Part shown: piece after piece, positions 1 to 8,123 of the stretch
Position numbering within the stretch: position 1 is the stretch's first letter
Layout of the letters: every line of letters starts with the position of its first letter
Source: Novosphingobium chloroacetimidivorans
GTDB taxonomy: Bacteria; Pseudomonadota; Alphaproteobacteria; Sphingomonadales; Sphingomonadaceae
DNA: 64,000 nucleotides
Assembly (NCBI RefSeq): GCF_014204535.1
Contig: NZ_JACHLR010000017.1
Span: 1-64,000, forward strand
Direction: 5' to 3'
Position numbers and translations under genes: made by a program
The notes under the pieces: model-generated
Told to the model about the DNA's origin: nothing
The model's input: the letters and a program-made list of their open reading frames with translations, nothing else
Database searches by the model: none

Positions 1-290
1 GCCATCCGGCCACGGCTCGCTCGGGTCCACATCCCGAGCTTGAATCACGCAACCCGCTGTCGCTCAACCTTTTAGCAAACGGGCTCTAAGGCCTTGAAGA
101 GCGCACACTAACGGCGGCAAAGAAGCGCAGGGACTTCGTCAGTTCGGAGCCGCCAGAAGGGACAGGCGGCTCTGATCAAGTTCCCGGTCGCAGGCCTGCT
201 TGAGCATCCGGAAATCGACAAGACGCCCATTAGCTGACGGCTCGATATCCCCCGCTTGGTGAAACCTGAACGCACGACCGGTGCTGGGTA

Positions 291-1079
291 TCACTCCACC
301 AGTGCGCCCCGCAGCCGCTCGCGCTTGGCTCCGTCCGCGCCGAGGGCTGCTTCCAGGTACGCGTCGATCGAGCCATGGTCCCGCTCGATCGCGGCGAAGG
401 CGGTTTCCAGGTACTCCGCTTCCACGCCCATCAGCACGCGCAGGGAGGCTTCGTCGACCTGGCCGGTGACCGCGCGGATCGTCTCCATGCCGGACGCGAT
501 GCGGGCTTCGACATCGCCCGCGGTGTTGGTCATCAGGTAGTCCTCGACCACGTCGTCGCGGTGGACGCCCGCGGCGAGTTGCAGCATCGCCACGGCCACG
601 CCGGTGCGGTCCTTGCCGGCCATGCAATTCACCAGCGTCGGCCCCTGCCCGGACGCGGCGGCATCGATCAGCCGCGCGGTCATGTCCTGCAGCTCGGGGC
701 GAAAGGCAATCCGCTCGTAGTTGCGCCGCAGCCCCTCGCGCGTGCCTTCGGGCGTGCGCTGGCGGGCAGTCTGCGCAGCGGCGATGTGCGGCGCGCTGAC
801 CCTTGCGGCATCGGGCGAGGGGTCGGGCGCATGGTGGATCCGGGCGGCGAAACCGATCGGCCGGCGACACGGGTGGCTGCTGCGCTCCCGGCCGGAGCGC
901 AAGTCAAACACGGCGGCGAGGCCCAGCGCGGCGATCGCCTCTAGGTCGGCGTCGGTGGCGCCATGATGCTGGCCAGAGCGCCACAGCGCGCCCCGCTTCA
1001 GGCGGCCACCGCCGACCACCGCATAGCCGCCGTAGTCGCGAAAATTGTGCACGCCCTGCAGGGCCAAAACCCGATCCAC
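291..1079 (-). CDS. Tyrosine-protein phosphatase (DSP/PTP-like, SIW14 type)
   Basis: Predicted cytoplasmic protein phosphatase of about 262 residues. The N-terminus has the family's NFRDYGGY block. The active-site loop reads N-C-MAGKDRTG near residue 150, giving the catalytic Cys and phosphate-binding Arg of C-x5-R. The residue before the Cys is Asn where most relatives have His, which may alter the thiolate pKa. A GTG at 1079 is preferred because GGGGAGAG lies about five bases upstream; an in-frame ATG at 1094 overlaps that site. Bases 1-290 downstream hold no gene I can support. The protein substrate is unknown. Confidence 0.82.
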   Translation of the reverse strand: MDRVLALQGVHNFRDYGGYAVVGGGRLKRGALWRSGQHHGATDADLEAIAALGLAAVFDLRSGRERSSHPCRRPIGFAARIHHAPDPSPDAARVSAPHIAAAQTARQRTPEGTREGLRRNYERIAFRPELQDMTARLIDAAASGQGPTLVNCMAGKDRTGVAVAMLQLAAGVHRDDVVEDYLMTNTAGDVEARIASGMETIRAVTGQVDEASLRVLMGVEAEYLETAFAAIERDHGSIDAYLEAALGADGAKRERLRGALVE

Positions 1080-1268
1080 AGTCACTCTCCCCATGGCCTC
1101 TTGCCGATGCTAGCCTAGCTTAGTATCGCCCGTCGAACCGGGACAGGAAAAAATCGATGAACGCGAAAAGCGCCATGGCCTTGGAGAGGTCGCCGGAGGT
1201 GGAGCCTCCCAGCGACCAGGAACAAGCGCGCCGGCACTGTGGTGGAAGTGCTGGCCGCGCAAAGCTAG

Positions 1269-2030
1269 CTGGCCCTCGACCGCCCGGACCTGCCCTCGCT
1301 GGAACAGGACATCGCCGAGGGCCGCGCCATGCTTTCGGTGCTGCTCGGCGTGTCGCCGGCCGAGCTCGGACCCGCCGACTTCTCGCTCGCGCAGTTCGCG
1401 CTGCCGTCAACGATCCCGGTCGCGCTGCCTTCGCAGCTGGTGCACAAGCGGCCGGATATCCTTGAGGCCGAGGCGCGCCTCCATGCCGCTACCGCCGAGA
1501 TCGGCGGCGCCACCGCCGCGCTCTATCCCGACGTGACGCTTGGCGCATCGCTGACCCAGTCCGCGGCCAAGCCGGGAAACCTGGTCGGCAGCAACTTCAA
1601 CGCGTTCGACGTGTTCGCGGGACTGACAGCGCCGATCTTCCACGGCGGCACACTCAAAGCCGAAAAGCGCGGTGCCGAAGCGGGCGCACGTGCCGCGGTG
1701 GCAGACTATCGGCAAGTGGTGACGGAGGCGTTCGCACAGGTCGCCGGCTTGCTGTCTGCGCTAGGCACCGACGATCGCGAACTGGAGGAACGGCAAGCGG
1801 CCGCTGAGATCGCAGAGCGTTCGCTTTACCTTTCGCGGCGCAGTTTCCAGGTGGGCAACAGCGGGGTCTTGCAAGTGCTGGATGCGAGCCGGGCCTCGCA
1901 ACGTCCACAGCGCTCGCTCGTGGATACGCGGGCGCGCCAGTACCAGAACGCGGCACGGCTGATGATTGCGACCGCCGGGGGCTGGGAAACTGCGCCGGTC
2001 GGCGAAACCGGCGCGCATCTTGGCAGCTAG
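1269..2030 (+). pseudogene. 5'-truncated NodT-type outer-membrane efflux factor
   Basis: The frame encodes the C-terminal half of a TolC/NodT-like outer-membrane factor. Visible landmarks are the LPSQLVHKRPDILEAEA block, an aromatic/Gly-rich barrel stretch and the final coiled-coil helix. The intact homologue at 30943-32409 has the same landmarks from about its residue 230 onward. Homology begins right after an in-frame TAG (1266-1268). There is no signal peptide, lipobox or N-terminal half, and no membrane-fusion or pump gene beside it. An internal ATG at 1329 could start a 233-residue product, but it could not assemble a normal trimer. Most likely a decaying remnant. Confidence 0.8.
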
Positions 2031-2058
2031 ATTGCGGAGCCTGGACCCCGGCGCCTGA

Positions 2059-2250
2059 TCAGAGCAGAAACGCGAGCGCGACCCCGGCCCAGCATGCCGC
2101 GCTCATCGCGACGGCCAGCACGAAACCACGCGCATTGTGCATCTGCAGCTGCGGCTGAACATGAGCCCTGGAGAAGGGCGGGCGGCGGTCGTTTGCGGCA
2201 ACGGTTTCGGCAGTGGCGGCGAAACCTCTGAAATCGTTGATGGCCTTCAT
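2059..2250 (-). CDS. Small protein with C-terminal membrane helix
   Basis: A 63-residue reading frame: a polar N-terminal half, then one hydrophobic C-terminal segment (about residues 43-63, rich in Ala, Val and Leu, ending AFLL). That resembles a tail-anchored inner-membrane peptide. AGAGGA sits about nine bases upstream of the ATG, a reasonable ribosome site. I do not recognise a family. It lies between the efflux remnant and the ModE-like regulator, both on the opposite strand, so it would be transcribed alone. Confidence 0.45.
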   Translation of the reverse strand: MKAINDFRGFAATAETVAANDRRPPFSRAHVQPQLQMHNARGFVLAVAMSAACWAGVALAFLL

Positions 2251-2478
2251 CTCACATCCTCTAACGTCGGCGTCCTTTGTTTCTACATCCTGAACGCGGA
2301 GTCACTTGGCTTGTTCCGGACACTCTGATCGGAAGACGTCAAATAGCCGTTAAACGTCGCGGGCTTGGCGGCTCTTCGGCAGCATCGGTCATCGTGGATC
2401 GAGCGACCTGCTATTCGTCCGGTATATCCTACCGTCCGCGCGAACATGCCGTACGCTGCGGGCGTTGCCCTTTGCACC

Positions 2479-2931
2479 ATGCAGGCCAATGCTGACGACA
2501 TGGCCGAAGCGGACTCTCTCAAGCTCAAGATCCAGCTGCTGTGCGGCGAGGAGATCGCCATGGGGCCGGGCAAGGCCGACCTGCTCGACGCCATTGTCGC
2601 GCAAGGCTCGATCTCGGGCGCGGCCCGGGCCATGGACATGCGCTATCGCCGCGCCTGGCTCCTCGTCGACGCGATGAACCGCTGCTGGCGCGAGCCCCTG
2701 GTGGAAACCTCGCCCGGCCGCGCCAAGAGCGGCGACGCCCGGCTGTCCGATGCCGGCCGGCGCGTGCTCGACCGCTACCGCGCCTTGCAAGCCGCCCTCG
2801 ACAACACCGCGCATGGCGACCTGCTGGCGGGCTTGAACGCGGAACTGCGCCGGGAACCGCAGACGCCCGCGATCAAAGCCCAAGCAAGATCCTCCCCTGC
2901 AAGGGGAGGGGGACCGTCAGCCGCAGGCTGA
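2479..2931 (+). CDS. ModE-like winged-helix regulator with repeat-derived C-terminus
   Basis: About 150 residues. The centre matches the N-terminal DNA-binding domain of molybdate regulator ModE: helix-turn-helix DAIVAQGSISGAARAMDM, then the wing with YRRAW and LVETSPGRAKSG. The C-terminal molybdate-binding (TOBE/MOP) domains are missing, so it is a short 'ModE N-terminal domain' protein; molybdenum sensing is not supported. The start is uncertain (ATG 2446, 2479 or 2500; none has a strong ribosome site). The last 14 or so codons and the TGA stop come from palindromic repeat copy A (from 2888), so the native 3' end has probably been replaced. Confidence 0.72.
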   Translation: MQANADDMAEADSLKLKIQLLCGEEIAMGPGKADLLDAIVAQGSISGAARAMDMRYRRAWLLVDAMNRCWREPLVETSPGRAKSGDARLSDAGRRVLDRYRALQAALDNTAHGDLLAGLNAELRREPQTPAIKAQARSSPARGGGPSAAG

Positions 2932-3034
2932 TGGTGGAGGGGTGTCACTCTATCGTTCGCACACTCCGCAGGCGGTGACACCCCTCCGTCACGCGGCTGA
3001 CGCCGCGCGCCACCTCCCCTTGCAGGGGAGGATC
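2888..3034. repeat. Palindromic intergenic element, copy A
   Basis: About 147 bp bounded by inverted ends (GATCCTCCCC...GGGGAGGATC), each end also self-complementary. Inside are an arm-loop-arm hairpin TCAGCC-GCA-GGCTGA (2917-2931), the motif GGTGGAGGGGTGT, its inverted counterpart TGACACCCCTCC, and a second hairpin GCGGC-TGAC-GCCGC (2993-3006). There is no open reading frame of its own and no transposase, so it is REP- or MITE-like. It overlaps the 3' end of the ModE-like gene. Related copies: 3224, 16736, 17250 and 17404. Confidence 0.9.
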
Positions 3035-3167
3035 CGAGGGGGGTGCGTGGGGCTATGGTCGTGAGCTATCGCCGAGCGCTTACTCGTGTGGAGCAGGTTG
3101 GCGAGTACGGCCCGCAATGCGCTGCCAGTCGCCCTCGATTGCACCGTGCGCCGACCTCGTTGCCCTG

Positions 3168-3223
3168 ATTGAACCCGGGACTGCGCCCAAACCGAAGATG
3201 CCCGCGATCAAAGCCCAAACCAG
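3168..3223. repeat. Diverged duplicate of the ModE-like gene 3' end
   Basis: Bases 3168-3215 align with 2832-2880, the 3' coding end of the ModE-like gene, with one single-base gap and about eight mismatches. Both then run directly into a palindromic element (copies B and A). Weaker similarity continues upstream to about 3105. The whole unit, gene end plus repeat, therefore seems to have been tandemly duplicated and then decayed. The copy has no evident coding function. Confidence 0.7.
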
Positions 3224-3364
3224 GATCCTCCCCCTGCAAGGGGAGGGGGACCGCTCGCGTAGCGAGTGGTGGAGGGGTGTCACTCTATCGTTCGCAAACC
3301 ACTCTGGCGGTGCCCCCGTCACGCGGCTGACGCCGCGCGCCACCTCCCCTTGCAAGGGAGGATC
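3224..3364. repeat. Palindromic intergenic element, copy B
   Basis: About 141 bp, same layout as copy A: GATCCTCCCC start and GGGAGGATC end. Its first hairpin is CTCGC-GTA-GCGAG (3254-3266), a different arm sequence from copy A that still pairs. The second hairpin GCGGC/GCCGC (3323-3336) is the same as in A. It lies just downstream of the crotonase gene on the minus strand and could also act as its transcript end. Confidence 0.9.
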
Positions 3365-3381
3365 TTGTCGGCGGCGCTTCC

Positions 3382-4155
3382 TCAACGCCCCAGCCAACGC
3401 GCCTCCCGCCGCTCGAAGACCGACGCCACGCCCTCGGCGTAATCCGCGGTCGGTCGCAGTGCGGTCTGTTCGGCATGCTCGTGTCGCATGGCCGCGGCGA
3501 CAGCATCGGCAAGCCCGGCGTTGGCGGTCGCACGCACGGCCTTCAACGCCAGCGGCGCATTGGCGGCGATCTCCGCGGCCATGGCCAGCGCCACCGCGCG
3601 CTCGTCGCCAGCCTGCGCCAGCCGGTCGACCAGCCCCCAGGCCAGCGCGACGTCCGGCTTCACCCGCTCGGCCGAGAGCATCATCCACGCCGCGCGCTGC
3701 GGGCCCAGCAAGCGCGGCAGGGTGTGCGTGAGGCCGAAGCCGGGATGGAAGCCCAGCCGCACGAAGTTGCTCGAAAGCCGCGCCGCCGGACCTGCCACCC
3801 GAAAGTCCGCCGCCAGTGCCAGCCCCAGCCCGGCGCCGATCGCCGCGCCCTGCACTGCCGCCACCATCGGCTTGACCCGGCGGAACAGGCGCTCGGCCTG
3901 CACGTAGAGACCGCCGATCGCGTCCATGCCGGCCTCCCCGGCAATGGACTCGTCGCCCGCCAGATCGGCGCCCGCGCAGAACGCCTTGCCCTCGGCGACG
4001 AGCACCGTCGCGCGCACCGCATCTTCGCCATCGAAGCGGTCGAGCGCATCGGCGATCCGGCGCAGGAGCTCGGGGCAGGCATAGTTGAACGGCGGCTTGG
4101 CGAAGCGGACCTCGGCCACTGCGCCATGAACATGCGTGCTGACTTCGATCGCCAC
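3382..4155 (-). CDS. Enoyl-CoA hydratase/isomerase family protein (PaaG-like)
   Basis: Crotonase-fold protein of about 257 residues. The acyl-CoA oxyanion-hole strands are clear: FCAGADL and GAAIGAGLGLALAADFR. Both glutamates that act as acid/base in classical enoyl-CoA hydratases are absent: the ELA position reads GLA, and the usual PE before LG..PG reads NF in SSNFVRLGFHPG. This pattern resembles isomerases such as PaaG more than hydratases; the substrate is unknown. GTG at 4155 is preferred because GAGGAGAG lies six bases upstream; ATGs at 4176 and 4194 lie upstream of or across that site. Transcribed alone. Confidence 0.8.
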   Translation of the reverse strand: MAIEVSTHVHGAVAEVRFAKPPFNYACPELLRRIADALDRFDGEDAVRATVLVAEGKAFCAGADLAGDESIAGEAGMDAIGGLYVQAERLFRRVKPMVAAVQGAAIGAGLGLALAADFRVAGPAARLSSNFVRLGFHPGFGLTHTLPRLLGPQRAAWMMLSAERVKPDVALAWGLVDRLAQAGDERAVALAMAAEIAANAPLALKAVRATANAGLADAVAAAMRHEHAEQTALRPTADYAEGVASVFERREARWLGR

Positions 4156-4381
4156 GACCACTCTCCTCGCTACCATCGCCGGTACGCCGCCCATGCCTGC
4201 GATCGGCGCGCGCCGCCACGAGAAAGATGGTTAACCACGCCCCAAGCATCTGCTTGCCAGTCTTGCAGGCTTTCTTCGGCTATACTGCCCAAGCATGGTT
4301 ACCATGACGTGCGGTTTGCCCTTTCGGACCGGAGGTCACCCGCCGAAACTTGAGACCTTGTTAACTGGCGGCTCCTAAGTC

Positions 4382-6157
4382 ATGCCGATGCCGCGTCGTA
4401 TCCTTCCCAAGGTTTCTCCGCCTCCCGAGACGGGCAGTGCCGACGAGGACGGCCGCGTCAGCCGCGAGCGCTCGACGCTGCACTTCGGCAGCTTGCGCGC
4501 GCGGATCGCCGTCATCCTCGCGTCGCTGTTCGGCATGCTGGTCGGGACGCTGGTGGTGCTGTTTGCCGTCGGCATCATGCGCATCGACAGCGACGCCATC
4601 GGCGCCACCGTCAGCCAGTCCGGCCTGCTGCTGTTCGTGATCGGGGCCGCGGAGCTGATGGTCGTCCTCGCGCTCGGCATCGCGCTCGCGCGCACGATCA
4701 CCGCGCCGCTGGCGGACCTGCTGCGCGCCACCCGCAGCGTCAGCCGCGGCCGCAAGGCGCACGTCCAGGTCGAGAGCGGCGACGAGATCGGCAAGCTGGC
4801 GGAAAGCTTCAACGCCATGGTCGATGCGATCGAGGCGCGCGAGCGGCGCATCACCCATGTGGCGCTGCACGATGCGCTGACCGGATTGCCGAACCGCAAG
4901 TACTTCGTCGAGCAGCTCGACCAGGCGCTCGCCCGCCGGCGCGACGGTGCGCGCGTGCTGGTGGCCTATATCGACCTCGACGACTTCAAGATGGTCAACG
5001 ACACGCTCGGCCACGCGGCAGGCGACCGCCTGCTGTGCGATGTCGCCCGCCAGCTCCAGGCCGAGCTGCCCGAAGGAGTGATCGCGCGGCTGAGCGGGGA
5101 CGAGTTCGCCGCGATGATCCCCGCGATCCCCGCCCGCGCCGACCTTGCCGCCTTCGGCATGCGGCTGCAGGGCTGCTTCGCGCGCGACATCGTGCTGGAC
5201 GGACGCAAGGCCGAGACGTCCGCCAGCATCGGCATCGCCGTCGCGCCGGAGGACGGGGCGGAGGCCAGCGTGCTGCTGAAGAACGCCGACCTCGCGCTCT
5301 ATCGCGCCAAGCAGCAAGGCAAGGCCGGCCACCACTTCTTCGAGACCGCGCTGGACGAGCGCGCGCGCATGCGCCGTCAGCTGGAGCTCGACTTGCGCGC
5401 CGCCATTCGCGACGGCGGGTTCGCGCTGCACTTCCAGCCGCTCTACAGCCTCTCCGAGGAGCGGCTGACCGCGTTCGAGGCGCTGGTGCGCTGGCCGCAT
5501 CCGACGCTCGGGCTCGTGGCGCCGGGCGACTTCATCCCGCTCGCCGAGGAAACCGGCCTCATCATGCAGATCGGCGAGTGGGTGATGCGCGAGGCGTGCC
5601 GGCAGGCGATGGCCTGGCCCGAGCCACTGTCGGTAGCGGTCAATCTTTCGGCCAAGCAGTTCCTCAGCCCCGCCCTGCCCGCGATGGTCGTCCATGCGCT
5701 CGCCGCCTCGGGCCTGCCGCCGCAGCGCCTGGAGGTGGAGATCACCGAGAGCGCGTTCGCCGCCAATGTCGAGAAGACGCTGGAGACGCTGCACGCGCTG
5801 CAAGGCCTGGGCGTGCGGATCACCCTGGACGACTTCGGCACCGGCTACACCTCGCTCGGCCACCTGCGGCTGTTCCCGTTCAACAAGCTGAAGATCGACC
5901 AGAGCTTCGTCCAGGACATCGCCCCCACCGGCAACGCCCATGCCGTGATCCGCGCGATCACCACGCTGGCCGACGCGCTGGGGATCGAGACGCTGGCGGA
6001 AGGGGTCGAGGAACCCTCGCAGCTGGCCGTGCTACGGCGCGAGGGGTGCCAGCAGATCCAGGGCTACCTGCTCAGCCGGCCGATGGACGGCGCCGAGGTG
6101 CGCGCCTTCATCGACGACCAGCGCGCCCGGGCCAGCGTCATCCGCCTGCGCGCCTGA
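4382..6157 (+). CDS. Membrane HAMP-GGDEF-EAL c-di-GMP protein
   Basis: 591 residues. Two transmembrane helices (about 42-66 and 81-104) lead into a HAMP linker (about 105-157), a GGDEF domain (about 160-315) and an EAL domain (about 330-580). The cyclase signature reads SGDEF, with the first Gly changed. The EAL domain keeps FEALVRW, the metal/base residues in VEITES and DDFGTGYTSLGHL, the lysine in KLKIDQSF and the downstream EGVEE. Phosphodiesterase activity is therefore better supported than cyclase activity. There is almost no periplasmic sensor, so the signal may come through the membrane. No clear ribosome site precedes the ATG; the ATG at 4388 is an alternative. Confidence 0.92.
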   Translation: MPMPRRILPKVSPPPETGSADEDGRVSRERSTLHFGSLRARIAVILASLFGMLVGTLVVLFAVGIMRIDSDAIGATVSQSGLLLFVIGAAELMVVLALGIALARTITAPLADLLRATRSVSRGRKAHVQVESGDEIGKLAESFNAMVDAIEARERRITHVALHDALTGLPNRKYFVEQLDQALARRRDGARVLVAYIDLDDFKMVNDTLGHAAGDRLLCDVARQLQAELPEGVIARLSGDEFAAMIPAIPARADLAAFGMRLQGCFARDIVLDGRKAETSASIGIAVAPEDGAEASVLLKNADLALYRAKQQGKAGHHFFETALDERARMRRQLELDLRAAIRDGGFALHFQPLYSLSEERLTAFEALVRWPHPTLGLVAPGDFIPLAEETGLIMQIGEWVMREACRQAMAWPEPLSVAVNLSAKQFLSPALPAMVVHALAASGLPPQRLEVEITESAFAANVEKTLETLHALQGLGVRITLDDFGTGYTSLGHLRLFPFNKLKIDQSFVQDIAPTGNAHAVIRAITTLADALGIETLAEGVEEPSQLAVLRREGCQQIQGYLLSRPMDGAEVRAFIDDQRARASVIRLRA

Positions 6158-6207
6158 GGCGCCCTCCCCGGACGAACCGCGCCCCCGAACGAACCGCACC
6201 CACGCAA

Positions 6208-6241
6208 GAACGCGCGGCACTCCAGCGAGTACCGCGCGTTC
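6208..6241. terminator. Hairpin between convergent genes
   Basis: Perfect 10-bp inverted repeat GAACGCGCGG / CCGCGCGTTC with a 14-base loop, 50 bases after the GGDEF-EAL stop and 47 bases after the stop of the minus-strand gene at 6289. No T-tract follows on either strand. It is placed as a shared bidirectional terminator for convergent genes. Confidence 0.55.
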
Positions 6242-6288
6242 GTGATTCGCTAGCGAGAGGGCCCGGCCGCAGCCGAGCCCCGTCTCGA

Positions 6289-6564
6289 TCAGCCCGGGCT
6301 GCCGTTGTTGTCGCCGCCGCCGCTCACCGCGGCGATCCGGCCGACCACGGCGATCAGGCCGACGATCGGCACCCAGATCGGCAGCGTGCCGAAGCTCTTG
6401 TCGCGCTTGGCGACGGAGGGCGTCGCCACCGCAGCCTGGGCGCTCGCCACGTTGGCGGCCGCCGGAGCCGAGAACGCCATGTAGGTGGGGCGCTGCTCAC
6501 CCGCCATGGCAGCGGACGACATCAGGGTCGTTCCCACGACCAAACCCAGCATCAACTTCTTCAT
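6289..6564 (-). CDS. Small exported/membrane protein, Gly-rich C-terminus
   Basis: 91 residues. A typical signal peptide (MKK, hydrophobic core, cleavage near AMAG at 19-22) is followed by an Ala/Val-rich linker, a hydrophobic stretch (about 62-80, IWVPIVGLIAVVG) and a tail SGGGDNNGSPG. I know this layout from small uncharacterised sphingomonad proteins but cannot assign a function. The ATG at 6564 follows a GAGG site 9-12 bases upstream. The same frame stays open for a long way upstream, but that stretch is antisense to other genes and not credible. Confidence 0.75.
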   Translation of the reverse strand: MKKLMLGLVVGTTLMSSAAMAGEQRPTYMAFSAPAAANVASAQAAVATPSVAKRDKSFGTLPIWVPIVGLIAVVGRIAAVSGGGDNNGSPG

Positions 6565-6750
6565 GACGATTGCCCTCACATCACAGGAATTCTGAGCCTC
6601 TCCTATCTCAGTACTTTCCCTGATCGTCAACTCACAAGACTCACACGTGCGACATTTCGGCACCAAGCGCATGAACAAACAAAGAACTTTCCTACACACC
6701 ATCGCCCGAGCCATGGTGCGCGCCCTCTGCCCGCAAGGAGCGCCGCCCCC

Positions 6751-7632
6751 ATGATCGACAAGTCCCGTCCCCCTCTGGACCCGAAGCGCCGTCGCAAGCG
6801 CCAGACCCTGCCCGCCTTCACCCCCGTCCCGCGCCTCACCACCCGCCACGACGGCTGGACGCCCGAGCGCCAGCGCGGCTTCATCGAGGCGCTGGCCGAC
6901 ACCGGCAGCGTCAAGCACGCCGCGCACGCGGTGAACATGACGCCGGAGGGCGCCTACCTCCTGCGCCGCCACCCGGAGGCGACCAGCTTCCGCCGCGCCT
7001 GGGAGGCCGCGCTCAGCCTGGGCGTGCAGCGCCTGGAGGACGTGGCGATGGAGCGCGCCCTTCACGGCGTCGAGCAGCCGGTCTACTCCTACGGCAAGCT
7101 CATCGGCACCCGCCGCGTCGTCAACGATGCGCTGCTGATGTTCCTCCTGAGGAACCGCGCGCCCCACCGCTTCACCGCCGACAGCGTGCAGACGCTCGAC
7201 GCCGCCAGCCAGTCGAGCCTCAAGCGCCTCAAGCGCGAGTGGCGCGCCGAATGGGAGAAGGAGCGCACCGAGCAGGCCGCCCGCGAGCAGGCCCCGGACG
7301 CGATCGCCGACCGGCTCGACCAGCGCATCGCCGGCCTGCACACCCAATGGGTGCAGGACATGAACCCGGAGACGCTGCGCTACTACCTGGCCTTCCGCCT
7401 CGCCCTGCGCGCGCAGCGCAACGAGCTGTCGCTGGCCGAACTGGAGGTCGACCCCCTCGCCCCCGACTTCGACGCCGGCGCCATCCTGATGGCCAACGAG
7501 GCCAACCTGCCGACCCACATCCGCGAGCGGACGCAAGAGCTGGGCGGGGACATGGACACGGCGCGCTCGTACTGCGCGCCGCGGTTGAGCTGGCGGGATG
7601 AGGAGGATGATGATGAGGAGGAGGAGGAGTGA
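6751..7632 (+). CDS. Terminase-small-subunit-like DNA-binding protein
   Basis: 293 residues. Residues about 30-80 form a helix-turn-helix of the phage terminase small-subunit/resolvase kind (GFIEALADTGSVKHAAHAVN). Then come a helical region with YSYGKLIGTRRVVNDALLMFLL, charged coiled-coil-like segments, and a very acidic tail (DEEDDDEEEEE). An ATG with AGGAG 11 bases upstream sets the start; the frame is open further upstream but that part is antisense or non-coding. No phage capsid, portal or large terminase lies nearby, so this is probably a free-standing chromosomal relative. Role unknown. Confidence 0.75.
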   Translation: MIDKSRPPLDPKRRRKRQTLPAFTPVPRLTTRHDGWTPERQRGFIEALADTGSVKHAAHAVNMTPEGAYLLRRHPEATSFRRAWEAALSLGVQRLEDVAMERALHGVEQPVYSYGKLIGTRRVVNDALLMFLLRNRAPHRFTADSVQTLDAASQSSLKRLKREWRAEWEKERTEQAAREQAPDAIADRLDQRIAGLHTQWVQDMNPETLRYYLAFRLALRAQRNELSLAELEVDPLAPDFDAGAILMANEANLPTHIRERTQELGGDMDTARSYCAPRLSWRDEEDDDEEEEE

Positions 7633-7699
7633 GCGGCCTGCCGTCTCGAAAGCGCACAAGCTTAGAAGGCTCGCGCTCTGTGCACCACAATAGCGCCCC

Positions 7700-7728
7700 T
7701 TGAATATCGTACGGCAATGCCGTACATA
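7700..7728 (+). promoter_or_regulatory. Toxin-antitoxin promoter with palindromic operator
   Basis: A sigma-70-like promoter: -35 TTGAAT (7700-7705), 17-bp spacer, -10 TACATA (7723-7728). A perfect palindrome GTACGGCA-A-TGCCGTAC (7709-7725) fills the spacer and touches the -10 box, as expected for an operator bound by the HTH antitoxin. Predicted transcription starts near 7735, only about three bases before the toxin ATG at 7738. No ribosome site lies between, so the toxin message may be leaderless. Confidence 0.65.
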
Positions 7729-7737
7729 GATGCGTAG

Positions 7738-8076
7738 ATGCAGACCGTCATCGAAACCGAAAGCTACCTGCGCGCTGCGAAAGACGCGGGCATGGCCGAG
7801 GACGAGCGGGCCGCGGCCGTCGATCTGATCGCCACCGATCCCGAAGGTGGCGACGTGATGCAAGGCACCGGCGGCGTCCGCAAGGCGCGGCTCGCCGGTC
7901 GCGGCAAAGGCAAGTCCGGCGGCTACCGCGTCGTCTGGTACTTCGGTGGCGGCGACATACCGGTCTTCCTGCTGACCGTGTTCGGCAAGGGAGAGAAGGC
8001 GAACCTCACCCAAGGCGAGCGCAACGCGCTCCGCTCGCTGACGGCGACGCTGCGAAAAAGCTTGGGCGCGAAGTGA
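7738..8076 (+). CDS. HigB/RelE-type toxin
   Basis: 112 residues matching the HigB-like branch of RelE/ParE toxins: [27 protein letters not shown] (here split: [10 protein letters not shown], then [14 protein letters not shown]) and a C-terminal [17 protein letters not shown]. The family consists of small ribosome-dependent mRNA endonucleases that halt translation unless bound by the antitoxin. The basic and aromatic residues of the catalytic face are present. It precedes its antitoxin, the usual HigBA order, with 47 bases between the genes. A palindromic operator lies just upstream, and there is no ribosome site before the ATG. Confidence 0.88.
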   Translation: MQTVIETESYLRAAKDAGMAEDERAAAVDLIATDPEGGDVMQGTGGVRKARLAGRGKGKSGGYRVVWYFGGGDIPVFLLTVFGKGEKANLTQGERNALRSLTATLRKSLGAK

Positions 8077-8123
8077 ACGGCGCTGGCGATTGAGGCCGGC
8101 CCGATGGTCAAGGACCGACGAAG

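Noticed and set aside
139..290. Possible C-terminal coding remnant beyond the phosphatase gene
   Set aside because: A short minus-strand stretch looks less biased than typical shadow sequence, but I recognise no family and no start, so I do not call a gene.
2365..2478. Longer N-terminus for the ModE-like regulator
   Set aside because: The added residues are unlike the family, and upstream starts lack ribosome sites.
3080..4249. 389-codon minus-strand frame spanning element B and the crotonase
   Set aside because: It is an alternative frame of the crotonase gene joined to repeat sequence; no protein family resemblance.
4263..4286. Promoter with TATACT (4281-4286) upstream of the first GGDEF-EAL gene
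   Set aside because: The -10 is good but the candidate -35 boxes lie 12, 15 or 21 bases away, so the spacing is poor.
5035..6750. N-terminal extension of the terminase-like protein back through the EAL domain
   Set aside because: It is an out-of-frame reading of the GGDEF-EAL gene; the real start at 6751 has a ribosome site.
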